The position numbers were made by a program, and so were the translations under genes. The notes under the pieces are model-generated. The model saw only the letters and a list, made by a program, of their open reading frames with translations, had not been told where the DNA came from and ran no database searches. From Elusimicrobiota bacterium (GTDB lineage: Bacteria; Elusimicrobiota; Elusimicrobia; JACQPE01): DNA of 64,000 nucleotides. Of the stretch, positions 33,801 through 42,264 are shown piece by piece. Position 1 is the first letter of the stretch; every line of letters starts with the position of its first letter. Where the stretch lies: assembly GCA_016180815.1 (NCBI GenBank), contig JACPAN010000015.1, positions 140,680 through 204,679 of the forward strand, in the 5' to 3' direction.

Positions 33801-34715
33801 ATGCTTTCTTTTTTTTTCTGGGCTCTTTTTCTATCTGTATTAACTCCTTGGGTTTCCGCGCCCTTCGCTTTATTTTTAGGCATTTGTTTCGCGCTTATTT
33901 TTAACCGGCGGCATTCTGCTTCGCTAAAGAGCGCAACGAAAATTTTGCTTCAAGCCAGCGTCGTGGGCCTGGGATTCGGCATGAATTTGGGGCGGCTCAT
34001 CGAAGCGGGAGTAAGCGGATTTGTTTATACGGCAGGGGGTCTGGTTTTTGCCATGGCCGCCGGCCTTTTTCTGGGACGACGGCTCGGCGTGCCGGGCAAA
34101 ACCGCGTATTTGATTTCTTCGGGAACCGCGATTTGCGGAGGCAGCGCCATCGCGGCCGTGGGGCCCATCATTGGCGCGGATTCCGAGGAAATGTCGGTTT
34201 CCCTAGGCACGGTTTTTATCCTCAATTCCGCGGCGCTTTTTATTTTCCCCCTGGTCGGCGCCGCCTTAAATTTAACGCAGGAGCAATTCGGGCTCTGGGC
34301 GGCTTTGGCTATTCACGACACCAGTTCCGTTGTCGGCGCCGTCTCCAAATACGGGGCCGGGGCCTTGGCTGTGGGAACTACGGTTAAATTAGCGCGCGCT
34401 TTGTGGATTGTGCCCATGTCTTTGGCCACCGCGGCTTTTTACCGTTCCAAAGCCGTGATTGTCTGGCCCTGGTTTATTCTGTTTTTCGTGATCGCGGCCG
34501 TGTTGAACACCTATTTCCCATTGCCGGGCGGCGTTTACGCCGGTATCGCTTTGACCGGGAAAGCCGGGCTTAAAGGCACGCTGTTTTTAATCGGCAGCGG
34601 GATGTCCCTGTCCGCCGTCAAAAAAGTGGGCCCACGTCCTTTTCTTCATAGTCTTATCTTATGGGCCGTTGTTTCTTTAATATCGTTGGCGTTGATTATG
34701 GGCGGGTCGATCTGA
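33801..34715 (+). CDS. YeiH-family membrane protein (putative sulfate exporter)
   Basis: 304 residues with about nine or ten membrane helices. LLQASVVGLGFGMNL near 52, SSGTAICGGSAIAAVGP near 108 and AIHDTSSVVGAV near 175 are conserved in the YeiH/UPF0324 family. The family is annotated as a sulfate or sulfite exporter, with weak experimental support. It starts 10 bases after the antitoxin gene. Confidence 0.88.
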   Translation: MLSFFFWALFLSVLTPWVSAPFALFLGICFALIFNRRHSASLKSATKILLQASVVGLGFGMNLGRLIEAGVSGFVYTAGGLVFAMAAGLFLGRRLGVPGKTAYLISSGTAICGGSAIAAVGPIIGADSEEMSVSLGTVFILNSAALFIFPLVGAALNLTQEQFGLWAALAIHDTSSVVGAVSKYGAGALAVGTTVKLARALWIVPMSLATAAFYRSKAVIVWPWFILFFVIAAVLNTYFPLPGGVYAGIALTGKAGLKGTLFLIGSGMSLSAVKKVGPRPFLHSLILWAVVSLISLALIMGGSI

Positions 34716-34792
34716 GCAAGTTGATATATTTGTTGCTATGGCAGCGGGCGGATATTTTTTTATGAATTTTGAAGCGCAGGGAATTTGCGTCC

Positions 34793-35563
34793 ATGACTGA
34801 ACGGCCCGGACATGCTCACGAGGACGGCCCTCTTGAGCACTCCCATCACCCCGATGCGATCCGCGCCCGGTTGTCGGACGGACCACGGCGCAGTTATTTA
34901 AAAGATTTCGTCTTCGGGGCTATCGACGGCGCCGTCACCACGTTCGCCGTGGTGGCCGGTGTGCAGGGCGCCGGGTTGTCGGACCGAGTGGTGCTGATTT
35001 TAGGCATCGCTAATTTGGCCGCGGACGGATTCAGCATGGCGGTCGGCAATTTTTTGGGCTGCCGTTCCGAACTCCAGCAAATCGAACGCGCGCGGCGGAT
35101 GGAAGAACGCCATGTCGAAAGGGACCCGGCGGGCGAGCGCGAGGAGATCCGGCAGATTTACGCGGTCAAGGGTTTTGATGGGGACATCCTCGACCGGATC
35201 GTGACGCATATCACTGGGACCAAAAAACTTTGGGTTGACACCATGCTGCGCGAGGAATTGGGTTTAGACATTGCGCCGCGCAACCCGGTGCGCGCCGGGG
35301 GCTCCACGTTCCTGGCTTTCGTGGGCGTGGGTCTGATCCCTCTCCTTGCGTTTATTGCCCGCTACCTCTGGCCGGATTTGGCGGACAACGCTTTCGCTTG
35401 GAGCGCATCGCTCACGGCCGCGGCTTTTTTTTGGGTCGGCGCCCTTAAGGGCCGGATTGTCGACCAATCCTGGTGGGTTTCCGGTTTGGAAACCCTTTTG
35501 GTCGGCAGCTTGGCGGCCACGGTCGCTTATTTGGCCGGGTTTTTTCTGCGCGGCTTGGCGTAA
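34793..35563 (+). CDS. VIT1/CCC1-family iron/manganese transporter
   Basis: Membrane protein related to vacuolar iron transporters. The His-rich N-terminus (GHAHEDGPLEHSHH) may bind metal. FVFGAIDGAVTTFAVVAGVQGAG is the first helix pair, with the conserved Asp; NLAADGFSMAVGNFLG is the second. A cytoplasmic Glu/Arg-rich metal-binding stretch follows (QIERARRMEERHVERDP). Start taken at ATG 34793; a TTG eight codons earlier is possible. 256 residues. Confidence 0.88.
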   Translation: MTERPGHAHEDGPLEHSHHPDAIRARLSDGPRRSYLKDFVFGAIDGAVTTFAVVAGVQGAGLSDRVVLILGIANLAADGFSMAVGNFLGCRSELQQIERARRMEERHVERDPAGEREEIRQIYAVKGFDGDILDRIVTHITGTKKLWVDTMLREELGLDIAPRNPVRAGGSTFLAFVGVGLIPLLAFIARYLWPDLADNAFAWSASLTAAAFFWVGALKGRIVDQSWWVSGLETLLVGSLAATVAYLAGFFLRGLA

Positions 35564-35663
35564 GTTGGGCTAAGAACTGTTGCGAAAAATCCTGACCGGC
35601 AGACTCAGATGCGTGCATTCGAAAAAATGGCGGGATACCCCCAAATCTTACCCGGAAATACCC

Positions 35664-35692
35664 TTGACAATACAACTAATTAGTTGTATTAA
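35664..35692 (+). promoter_or_regulatory. higBA promoter with an embedded palindromic operator
   Basis: TTGACA at 35664-35669 is a perfect -35, with TATTAA at 35687-35692 as -10 after 17 bases. The 20-base segment at 35670-35689, ATACAACTAATTAGTTGTAT, is a perfect palindrome that fills the spacer and the start of the -10. Binding by the downstream HTH antitoxin would block RNA polymerase directly. Confidence 0.85.
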
Positions 35693-35706
35693 TATACAGG
35701 AGACCT

Positions 35707-36060
35707 GTGTACGAGCTAATTTTTTACACAACGGCTGACGACCAGTCTCCCGTAGACGAATTTTTGGACTCCCTGGTCCGAAAGCCAAGGGCAAAAATTT
35801 TCAAATTTATGGAATATCTAAAAGTTCAAGGTCCCGATCTCCCTAGGCCTTATGCCGACACTCTGCGGGGTAAGGTGCGGGAGCTTAGGGTGCCCTATGG
35901 CAAATTGCATTACAGGCTTTTGTATTTCTTTCAAGGAAAACGAATCGTATTAACCTCTGGATTCTTAAAGAAGACTTCGGGGGTGCCGGAAGAGGAAATT
36001 GTTCGATCCGAAAGGCGGATGGCCGACTGGCTAAGCCGCCATCCGGAAGGAGGCGCGTAA
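35707..36060 (+). CDS. higB: HigB-like toxin (RelE superfamily, Gp49 type)
   Basis: Predicted ribosome-dependent mRNA interferase. 117 residues from GTG 35707, which follows AGGAG at about 35698. The core reads SPVDEFLDSL, then ADTLRGKVRELRVPYGKLHYRLLYFF and IVLTSGFLKK (order and aromatic residues as in HigB/Gp49). The antitoxin gene follows two bases after the stop, in the HigBA order. Confidence 0.88.
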   Translation: MYELIFYTTADDQSPVDEFLDSLVRKPRAKIFKFMEYLKVQGPDLPRPYADTLRGKVRELRVPYGKLHYRLLYFFQGKRIVLTSGFLKKTSGVPEEEIVRSERRMADWLSRHPEGGA

Positions 36061-36062
36061 GA

Positions 36063-36350
36063 ATGGCACATAAAATTCGTCGTTTTGAGGATAGGCTCCG
36101 AGAGGAGCTAAAAGACCCGGAATTCAAAAAACATTACGAGGCCTATGATCTGCCGGTGCGCCTGGCCATGCAGATTGCCCAAATCAGGCAGCGCAAAAAG
36201 ATGACCCAAGCCCAATTAGCCAAAAAAATTGGCGTTCGCCAGCAATTCGTGGCGCGTTTAGAAAATTCTTACGAAACCGTGCCCAGCTTGCGCACTCTTC
36301 AGAAAGTGGCGGATGCCCTAGATAGGCACCTTTACGTTGATTTTCGGTAG
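36063..36350 (+). CDS. higA: HigA-like antitoxin (XRE-type HTH)
   Basis: 95 residues. About 38-92 is a Cro/C1 helix-turn-helix: KKMTQAQLAKKIGVRQQFVA, then ARLENSYETVPSLRTLQKVA. The N-terminal 35 residues would cover the toxin. Probably represses the operon by binding the palindrome at 35670-35689. Confidence 0.9.
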   Translation: MAHKIRRFEDRLREELKDPEFKKHYEAYDLPVRLAMQIAQIRQRKKMTQAQLAKKIGVRQQFVARLENSYETVPSLRTLQKVADALDRHLYVDFR

Positions 36351-36351
36351 C

Positions 36352-36579
36352 ATGAAAACCAAAACCGTTGCAAAAAAATCAGCCGACAAATCGACCGGCG
36401 ACATTGTCATTTTTGTTGAAAACGGCGCCGTGGTGGATGTAATCAGCAACAAGGAAGGCCTGCAGGCCATGATCGTTGATCACGATAGCGAAGGATCCGG
36501 GCCGCTCCGCTCGCGGTATTTTCAGCAAGTCTCCTATGACCCCAATAGCGTCGCTGACGCTATCTCCGGCGACGAGTAG
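36352..36579 (+). CDS. Small third gene of the higBA operon, unknown function
   Basis: 75 residues from the ATG at 36352, two bases after the higA stop. It starts basic (KTKTVAKKSADKS) and continues as a beta-rich, acidic domain (GDIVIFVENGAVVDVISNKE). I recognise no family. The tight spacing makes it a likely accessory member of the toxin-antitoxin operon. Its last 20 bases overlap a broken gene on the other strand. Confidence 0.6.
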   Translation: MKTKTVAKKSADKSTGDIVIFVENGAVVDVISNKEGLQAMIVDHDSEGSGPLRSRYFQQVSYDPNSVADAISGDE

Positions 36580-36798
36580 CGCGGGTTTTCTTTCCTTCTT
36601 TTTGACTTACCGCAATATAAGGGTAAAAGGACTGTTCATCGGCAACGCCCTTGCGCTCCACGAGCCAACGCCGGATTAAATCCCTGACCTCTCCGATCAT
36701 TTCGATATCCCAATCGAGTTTTTGCTGGGACGGATTTATGCCGGGATGTTATATTTTTGGCAGTAAGCCTTAATTTTTTCTATCCATGATTCCGCCAT
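36560..36798 (-). pseudogene. Frameshifted gene remnant
   Basis: From ATG 36798, after a good AAGGAA ribosome site, the frame reads MAESWIEKIKAYCQKYNIPA and stops at once. One base over, it continues INPSQQKLDWD, then IEMIGEVRDLIRRWLVERKG and YPYIAVSQKEG to a stop at 36560. Joined, the two give about 80 residues of plausible helical protein. This suggests one frameshift in a small gene. I do not recognise the family. The rest of 36580-36900 holds nothing else I can see. Confidence 0.5.
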
Positions 36799-36901
36799 AC
36801 GCTAATTTCCTTTCAGGGTATCAGTTTTCCGCCAAATCGTCAAAAAGCGAGCGCCGGGCACCGGTAGATAAACATTTACTATGAGGTCGCATACGGCACA
36901 T

Positions 36902-37900
36902 TTATTTTTGAAACTTTATCGCCTCTTCTCCATTTCTAAATTCTCGTTGCCAATTATCCCAACGAAAAGAAAAAACAAAATTTCTGAACAGATTTAAGAC
37001 CCATCGTCTATAATCTCGCATGGCCGAATCATCCACCTTGTCCGGTTTGAATATGGCTTTCATTTCTATATCAATGGTGGACTCAGTAAATTCGCGGATG
37101 GCGTTCTTTTTCCAGCCAAGATTCATTGCCAACCTGGGACGCAGTACCGATGTCATCGGAGAAAAAACATTTATTGTTACATCCACGTACTCTGAGCGAA
37201 ACTCAACGCTCGAATCGCCTATGATTAAAGAAGTGTGAGGTGGCAACGAAATTCCTTCGTTTTCGCCTGGTATGCCATAGTTCGCAAAAGGATTTTTATG
37301 AGCTTGAGCAAGAATTTCTCTCAACGAAACTTTTGTAGATTCTTGGATCGTAAAATTATCGGCTACTAAAGACCACCCTAGACCTTCCGGATAAGGAACG
37401 ATTCTACTTCTCCAGTTGTGGTTATATATCCACGCTAACCAAGTGATAACGCCTCTTTGGATAAGAAAGACCTTGGTGCCCCCGTCCACTTCGAACATAT
37501 CTGGTCGCTTTTTACCTCTAGAGTTACCTTGAAAATATTGCTGCCAGAGTTCGTTCAAAAAGTAAAGATTGTTTGGGACTATAAAATTGCCGGTTTTCTT
37601 GTGTTGTATCAAGAAGGTGGAAAATTTTGCTACAAGAACATTTCTAGCGTAAACTGTATCAACCCCGATATTGGCTGAAGAAAAATTCATTATTGCCTCT
37701 ATGGTTGCTTGAGATTTGATCAATTTTTTTTGCATCGATTCATTCTGAATGGTCACAACGATTCCCGCCAGCAACATCAATCCTGCAGCCGCCCATGAAA
37801 TAAAGCGTTTCCAATTTTTCTTTTCTTTTTTCTTGACGTCTGGAAGGATGCCAATAGTATAAAGTGCACCCAAAGCCATAAAAATAAACGCCCAAAACAT
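36902..37900 (-). CDS. Orphan membrane-anchored protein, AT-rich
   Basis: About 332 residues; start taken at ATG 37900 (MFWAFIFMALGALYT), although a TTG at 37918 adds six residues. Two membrane helices lie in the first 55 residues, then a large soluble domain with no recognisable motif. Base composition is clearly richer in A and T than all neighbours, and codon use differs, so recent transfer is likely. It follows the dienelactone hydrolase gene by a few bases on the same strand but is unlikely to be functionally linked. Confidence 0.65.
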   Translation of the reverse strand: MFWAFIFMALGALYTIGILPDVKKKEKKNWKRFISWAAAGLMLLAGIVVTIQNESMQKKLIKSQATIEAIMNFSSANIGVDTVYARNVLVAKFSTFLIQHKKTGNFIVPNNLYFLNELWQQYFQGNSRGKKRPDMFEVDGGTKVFLIQRGVITWLAWIYNHNWRSRIVPYPEGLGWSLVADNFTIQESTKVSLREILAQAHKNPFANYGIPGENEGISLPPHTSLIIGDSSVEFRSEYVDVTINVFSPMTSVLRPRLAMNLGWKKNAIREFTESTIDIEMKAIFKPDKVDDSAMRDYRRWVLNLFRNFVFSFRWDNWQREFRNGEEAIKFQK

Positions 37901-37923
37901 ATATTTAAGTTTGGTCAATACGG

Positions 37924-38694
37924 TTATTTAAAAATTTCCTCAAAGAAACTTTTCATGGCTTGCCAGGAGCGTTTGTCGGCTTTTTCATTATACGCGGCTC
38001 CTTTTGTCGGGTCGTTGCCGGCTTCGGGGACGGTGAAGCTGTGCACGGCTCCTCCATAGGCGGTCAACTGCCAGTCGGCTTTGGCGTTTCGCATTTCGTC
38101 TTTGAAGGCTTCGAGGTCTTGATTGACATGTTTGTCGTCAGCGCCGTGAAGGACAAGGACTTTGGCTTTGACCTGGCCGGGTTGGGCGGGCATGGGCGTG
38201 TCTAAGGCGCCGTGGAAGCTGGCCACGCCTTTTAAGGGGGCGCCGGCGCGGGCTAATTCCAAAACCGTGGTTCCGCCGAAGCAATAGCCGATGGCCGCGA
38301 GATTTGACGTGTCCACGTTTTTTTGTTTTTTGAGCACCTCTAAGCCCGAAAGGGCGCGTTCGCGCATTAATTTGCGGTCGCCTTTGTACATCCCCGCCAG
38401 TTTGGCGGCTTCCTGATGGTCCTTGGCAAAGATGCCCTTGCCGTACATGTCGATGGCAAAGGCGACATAGCCTAATTTGGCGAGCATTTCAGCCCTGCGG
38501 CGGACATAGTCGCCGTGACCTTTCCATTCGTGGACAACAATGATGCCGGGGAGTTTGCTTTTTTTTGTGTCGTCGTAGGCCAGGTAGCCTTGCAACTCGG
38601 TTGTGCCGTGTTTGTAAGCGATCGTTTGGGTTTTGATTTCGGCATGGGCGATGGAAGAGGCGTTAATCATGAGAGCAAGGAAAATTTTAGTCAT
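37924..38694 (-). CDS. Secreted dienelactone hydrolase family protein
   Basis: Alpha/beta hydrolase with a signal peptide (FLALMINASSIAHA), so it acts in the periplasm. The nucleophile is Cys in AIGYCFGGTTV near residue 138; Asp in LHGADDKHV and His in GGAVHSFTVP complete the triad. 256 residues. The natural substrate is unknown for secreted members. The start is preceded by GGGGGG, which lies in one arm of an inverted repeat (38694-38741). Confidence 0.9.
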   Translation of the reverse strand: MTKIFLALMINASSIAHAEIKTQTIAYKHGTTELQGYLAYDDTKKSKLPGIIVVHEWKGHGDYVRRRAEMLAKLGYVAFAIDMYGKGIFAKDHQEAAKLAGMYKGDRKLMRERALSGLEVLKKQKNVDTSNLAAIGYCFGGTTVLELARAGAPLKGVASFHGALDTPMPAQPGQVKAKVLVLHGADDKHVNQDLEAFKDEMRNAKADWQLTAYGGAVHSFTVPEAGNDPTKGAAYNEKADKRSWQAMKSFFEEIFK

Positions 38695-38774
38695 TTTGCC
38701 CCCCCTTTTTTATTTTGAGAATTTTATCTTTTTGGGCAAAAGCGTTGCGGGGCGCGGTCTTGAGCAATTGCTCA
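38694..38774. promoter_or_regulatory. Inverted repeats in the dlh-mltD divergent region
   Basis: TTTTGCCC at 38694-38701 and GGGCAAAA at 38734-38741 are inverted; in the dlh transcript they would form a hairpin that hides its ribosome site and start codon. Next, TGAGCAATTGCTCA at 38761-38774 is a perfect 14-base palindrome, a candidate operator between the two divergent genes. Confidence 0.4.
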
Positions 38775-38810
38775 GGATTTGGGGCGTCGGGAAAAACTAA
38801 AATTATCGGG

Positions 38811-40091
38811 ATGCGTTTGATTTTTGCCGTTTTATTGGCGGCGTTGTCGGCAGGGTCGATTTCTGCTCAGCCGCTTGAGCCGGAACTGACGCCTGTGCCG
38901 GTCGACGCTCAGGGCGAGGCGGTTAGCAATAAAATTTTCCAGGAAATCGAGAAGGCCGAGGCCTTGTACGTCAAAGGCGCCAAGAAATTCCAGGAAGGGG
39001 ATTACAAAAAAGCCAAGAGGGATATTCAGAAGTCCTTTAAAATTCTGTCCTCGCTGATGGTGGAGGAAGGGTTGGTGGGGACGTTGGGTTCGGATGTCGA
39101 GGCGTTGATCGGAAAAATAAAAAACGCGGAGATCGGGATGATGACGTCCACGGGCGCGGTTTCGGCCCTGGATGTGTCGCCGGAAGAGCTGGCCGAGGCC
39201 AAGCCCTTGGGCGCGAAGCCGGATGGCAACGGCCGGTATACGATTCGCATCGACCCGGAAAATGCGTTGACGCAGAGGTATTTGGCCTTGTACACCAAAA
39301 GCAAGAGGCGGCCTTTGGTACTTCAGGCCCTGGAGCGATCGGGCCGGTACAGGGATATGATTTTGAGGGAGCTGCAGAAAGCGGGATTGCCCAAGGAGTT
39401 GTTGTGGCTGGTGATGGTGGAGAGCGAATTCAAGGCCAAGGGCTTATCCAGGGTCGGGGCCGGAGGGCTTTGGCAATTGATGCCGGCCACGGGCCGGAAG
39501 CTGGGGCTTAAAGTCAATTATTGGATCGATGAGCGTTATGATCCGGAGAAAGCGACCAGGGCCGCGCTGCAGTATTTGAAGGAGCTTTATCATTTGTTCG
39601 ACGATTGGCATTTGGCGTTGGCCGCGTATAACCGGGGGGAGCATGGGATCGGCAGGGATTTGGCCTTTTCCAAGTCCGTGGAATTCGATCAATTATCCAT
39701 GCGCTCGGCTTTGCCCAAGGAAACCGAGGATTTTGTGCCGAAATTCATGGCCTGCGTGCTGATGGGCGATAATCCGGGGGATTATGATTTTGATCCCAAG
39801 TACGAAAACCCGGAGCCGTTTAATTACCCGGAATTTGAATTGCGCATTCCCCGGGGAACGAAAGAGAAGTTTTTGGAGAAATTGGCCACGGTCAAAGATT
39901 GGAACCCCACGCGCGGGTTTGTGCGCTATAAGGTGCGTTCAGGGGATATTTTGGGCGTGATTGCGCGGCGGCACCAAACAACGGTGCAGGCGATTATGAA
40001 GGACAATAAGATTAAGAATGTCCGGATGCTGCGCCCGGGGCAGGTTTTAAATATACGGCCGGGGAAAGGGTACTTTTCTAAAGGGAAATAG
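38811..40091 (+). CDS. mltD: Lytic murein transglycosylase D with LysM
   Basis: Cleaves peptidoglycan glycan strands, forming anhydromuropeptides. ATG 38811 opens a signal peptide (LIFAVLLAALSAGSISA). A helical region follows (about 25-150). The SLT domain has the catalytic Glu in LLWLVMVESEFKAKG near residue 205, then GAGGLWQLMPATGRKLGL and ALAAYNRGEHGI. A C-terminal LysM (YKVRSGDILGVIARRHQTTV near 375-420) binds peptidoglycan. 426 residues. No lipobox Cys is seen, so it is probably periplasmic rather than lipid-anchored. Confidence 0.93.
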   Translation: MRLIFAVLLAALSAGSISAQPLEPELTPVPVDAQGEAVSNKIFQEIEKAEALYVKGAKKFQEGDYKKAKRDIQKSFKILSSLMVEEGLVGTLGSDVEALIGKIKNAEIGMMTSTGAVSALDVSPEELAEAKPLGAKPDGNGRYTIRIDPENALTQRYLALYTKSKRRPLVLQALERSGRYRDMILRELQKAGLPKELLWLVMVESEFKAKGLSRVGAGGLWQLMPATGRKLGLKVNYWIDERYDPEKATRAALQYLKELYHLFDDWHLALAAYNRGEHGIGRDLAFSKSVEFDQLSMRSALPKETEDFVPKFMACVLMGDNPGDYDFDPKYENPEPFNYPEFELRIPRGTKEKFLEKLATVKDWNPTRGFVRYKVRSGDILGVIARRHQTTVQAIMKDNKIKNVRMLRPGQVLNIRPGKGYFSKGK

Positions 40092-40094
40092 TTT

Positions 40095-41312
40095 TTAGTC
40101 CCAGCGGACGGAAGCCGGGGCTTTTGTTCTAACCCGGGCCGGCGCAGCCCAATAATCAATGGTGTTGTTTTTGATGGCGTCTTTGGCTTTGGCCGTTTCT
40201 TCGGGCGTTAAAGTCCGTTCGATGAGATTCCAGGCGCTGCGGAAACCGCTGATTCTTCCTTCCAGAAGCGCGGCCCACATTTGAGCGATGGAAATGACGG
40301 CGCGATCGTTGCCATCCACATGAAAATCAGCCAAATCCCATAGAGCCGCGGCCACGCGCCATTCATTGGTCTCGCCGGTGCAGACATCTGAGGGCACGTT
40401 TTCGATTTGAATGGGGGCGCGCCGGGGCACCAGGTATTCGAATTTGGGATCCTCATCCAACAGGGAGAAGCGCGCCGCAGCCGCGAAAAAGGTCGGGAAT
40501 CCTTCGGACCAGGCCAAGGCCTGGGAATAACATTCGTCGATTTTATGCGAGCCGCCGGCCGGGCTGGAATTGGTGAAGGTGGCGACAATGGCGTGGCCGA
40601 GCTCATGCAAATTCACGTCCCAGGCTTCGGCATTGGTCAAATGCACTTTGTGGGCGCCGGGGCGGTAGAAATCCGCTTGAGCGGGCCAGACGATTTTGGT
40701 TGTGCGCCACCAGGGATCAAGCTCGATATGGTTGACAGTGAAAAAGTCCATGGCTTGCGAATAGGTCAGGTGAATGAAGCCGATTTGCCCGTTGGCTTGC
40801 TGGGGGTTCAGGCGGTAAATGCCGATGCTGACCGTATGCTCAAGGGGAAGGTTGACGGTGGGGCCTTCCCAGGCATAGGATTTTCCATCCGGGCTTTCGT
40901 AGGCGAAGCGGTTGTTGTCCAGATGAAAGCGGATGACGCACCGGCCTGAGGCCCGGTCCGAGGGCTCGATGGAAAAAGAGCCGTCGTCGTTAACCGGGAC
41001 CGCGGTGACGCCGCCGGAAGGGCAGGTCAAGGACACTTTGGCCCGGCGAGCCGGATAATGCTGCAGGTGTTTATCCGTGATGTCGAAGAAACCGGTGATC
41101 GCGGGCGCGTCGGATTCCAGGATGCGGCCTAAAGCGATTTGTTCGGCTTGGAAAATATAGGCGCCGTCCTCCAAGCGGCCTTCGCGCTCAAGTTTTGATT
41201 TTAAAGGCGGGTAAGGGATCGGAGAGGAGATATCGTTGTCATTGGAGTCATCAGCATGGGTCCAGGCGAAGGAAATCGTTGTCAGCAGCAGAATTGTCAG
41301 CAGTTTTTTCAT
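40095..41312 (-). CDS. Secreted zinc metalloprotease-like protein
   Basis: 405 residues with a signal peptide (LLTILLLTTISFAWTHA). The first 150 residues look like a beta-sandwich domain (AKVSLTCPSGGVTAVPVNDD). The peptidase site is VNLHELGHAIVATF near 237, with a possible third ligand in ALAWSEGFPTFFAAAA about 30 residues on, the gluzincin pattern. The family is not one I can name. It converges with mltD, three bases between stops. Confidence 0.75.
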   Translation of the reverse strand: MKKLLTILLLTTISFAWTHADDSNDNDISSPIPYPPLKSKLEREGRLEDGAYIFQAEQIALGRILESDAPAITGFFDITDKHLQHYPARRAKVSLTCPSGGVTAVPVNDDGSFSIEPSDRASGRCVIRFHLDNNRFAYESPDGKSYAWEGPTVNLPLEHTVSIGIYRLNPQQANGQIGFIHLTYSQAMDFFTVNHIELDPWWRTTKIVWPAQADFYRPGAHKVHLTNAEAWDVNLHELGHAIVATFTNSSPAGGSHKIDECYSQALAWSEGFPTFFAAAARFSLLDEDPKFEYLVPRRAPIQIENVPSDVCTGETNEWRVAAALWDLADFHVDGNDRAVISIAQMWAALLEGRISGFRSAWNLIERTLTPEETAKAKDAIKNNTIDYWAAPARVRTKAPASVRWD

Positions 41313-41388
41313 TGGGTTTATGTAAGCAAAATTTATAGGAGGATCAAAGCGGATTAGCCTGGTAGAGTTGATATAGTCCTTTTCTCTT

Positions 41389-42264
41389 ATGACTAGGGTT
41401 TACGGAGCGATCGGTACCAGCATTTTGGTTTGGTCGTTGGCTTTTTTGGTGATTCGGACCGCTTTGGCCCAGCTCAAGCCCGCGGAATTGGCGTTGCTGC
41501 GATTTATTCCCGTGGCGTTATTGTGCGGCATTTTTGCCGCGATTAAGTTTAGGAAAGAGACGACGCGGATTTTGAGGGAAGACCGGGGCGCGTTGATCAT
41601 GATGTCCATGCTGCTGATTCCTTTTTATAACTGGTGTTTGTATTTGGGGCAGCAGAAAGTGTCGCCGGGGCTGGCGGCGTTGATGATCGGGTCGTCGCCG
41701 GCAGTGACGTATGTGATGGCGTTTTCCATCGGGCAGGAGAAATTTTTGTGGCCCAAGATGGGCGGGATTTTGCTGGCATTTGCGGGGCTCTTGATCGCGA
41801 TTGTTTTGGGCTCGGAGCGCGGCCTTGAGGCGTCGGGTTGGGCTTATGTGCTGGCGGTGTTCGGGGCCACGATGAGCGCGTCGTCCTACAGCATTATGGC
41901 GCGCTCTCTATTGTTCAAATACGATCCGGTGCCGCTCATGTGCTTGGTGATGGTGACCGGCACCGTGCCGTTGTTGATCGCCGGGGGTCCGGAGTTCTGG
42001 GGCAAGCTGGTTTTGCTCAGCGGAAAAACATGGGTAAGTATAGGGTATTTGTCTTTAATCGCGACGTTGGGCGGTTTTTATTCCTGGTTTTACGCGTTGA
42101 AGAGATTGCCGGCCAGCAATGTGGTGATTTTTGCGAATTTGATTCCGTTTTTAACCATGTTATTCGGGTATGTTTTTTATGGGGAGCATATCACCGCCTG
42201 GCTGATTGCGGGCGGGGTGTTGATTGCATTGGGCGTTTATCAAACGACGAGGAAAATAGCGTGA
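41389..42264 (+). CDS. DMT-superfamily transporter (EamA)
   Basis: 291 residues with ten membrane helices in two EamA repeats (about 1-140 and 150-290). LRFIPVALLCGIFAA and ASSYSIMARSLL show typical features. Exports or imports a small metabolite; substrate cannot be inferred. Its stop overlaps the GTG of the pseudouridine synthase gene. Confidence 0.9.
   Translation: MTRVYGAIGTSILVWSLAFLVIRTALAQLKPAELALLRFIPVALLCGIFAAIKFRKETTRILREDRGALIMMSMLLIPFYNWCLYLGQQKVSPGLAALMIGSSPAVTYVMAFSIGQEKFLWPKMGGILLAFAGLLIAIVLGSERGLEASGWAYVLAVFGATMSASSYSIMARSLLFKYDPVPLMCLVMVTGTVPLLIAGGPEFWGKLVLLSGKTWVSIGYLSLIATLGGFYSWFYALKRLPASNVVIFANLIPFLTMLFGYVFYGEHITAWLIAGGVLIALGVYQTTRKIA

Noticed and set aside
41838-42260. 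N-terminal extension of the pseudouridine synthase frame
   Set aside because: It only shadows the DMT transporter gene; the GTG at 42261 overlapping its stop is a better start.
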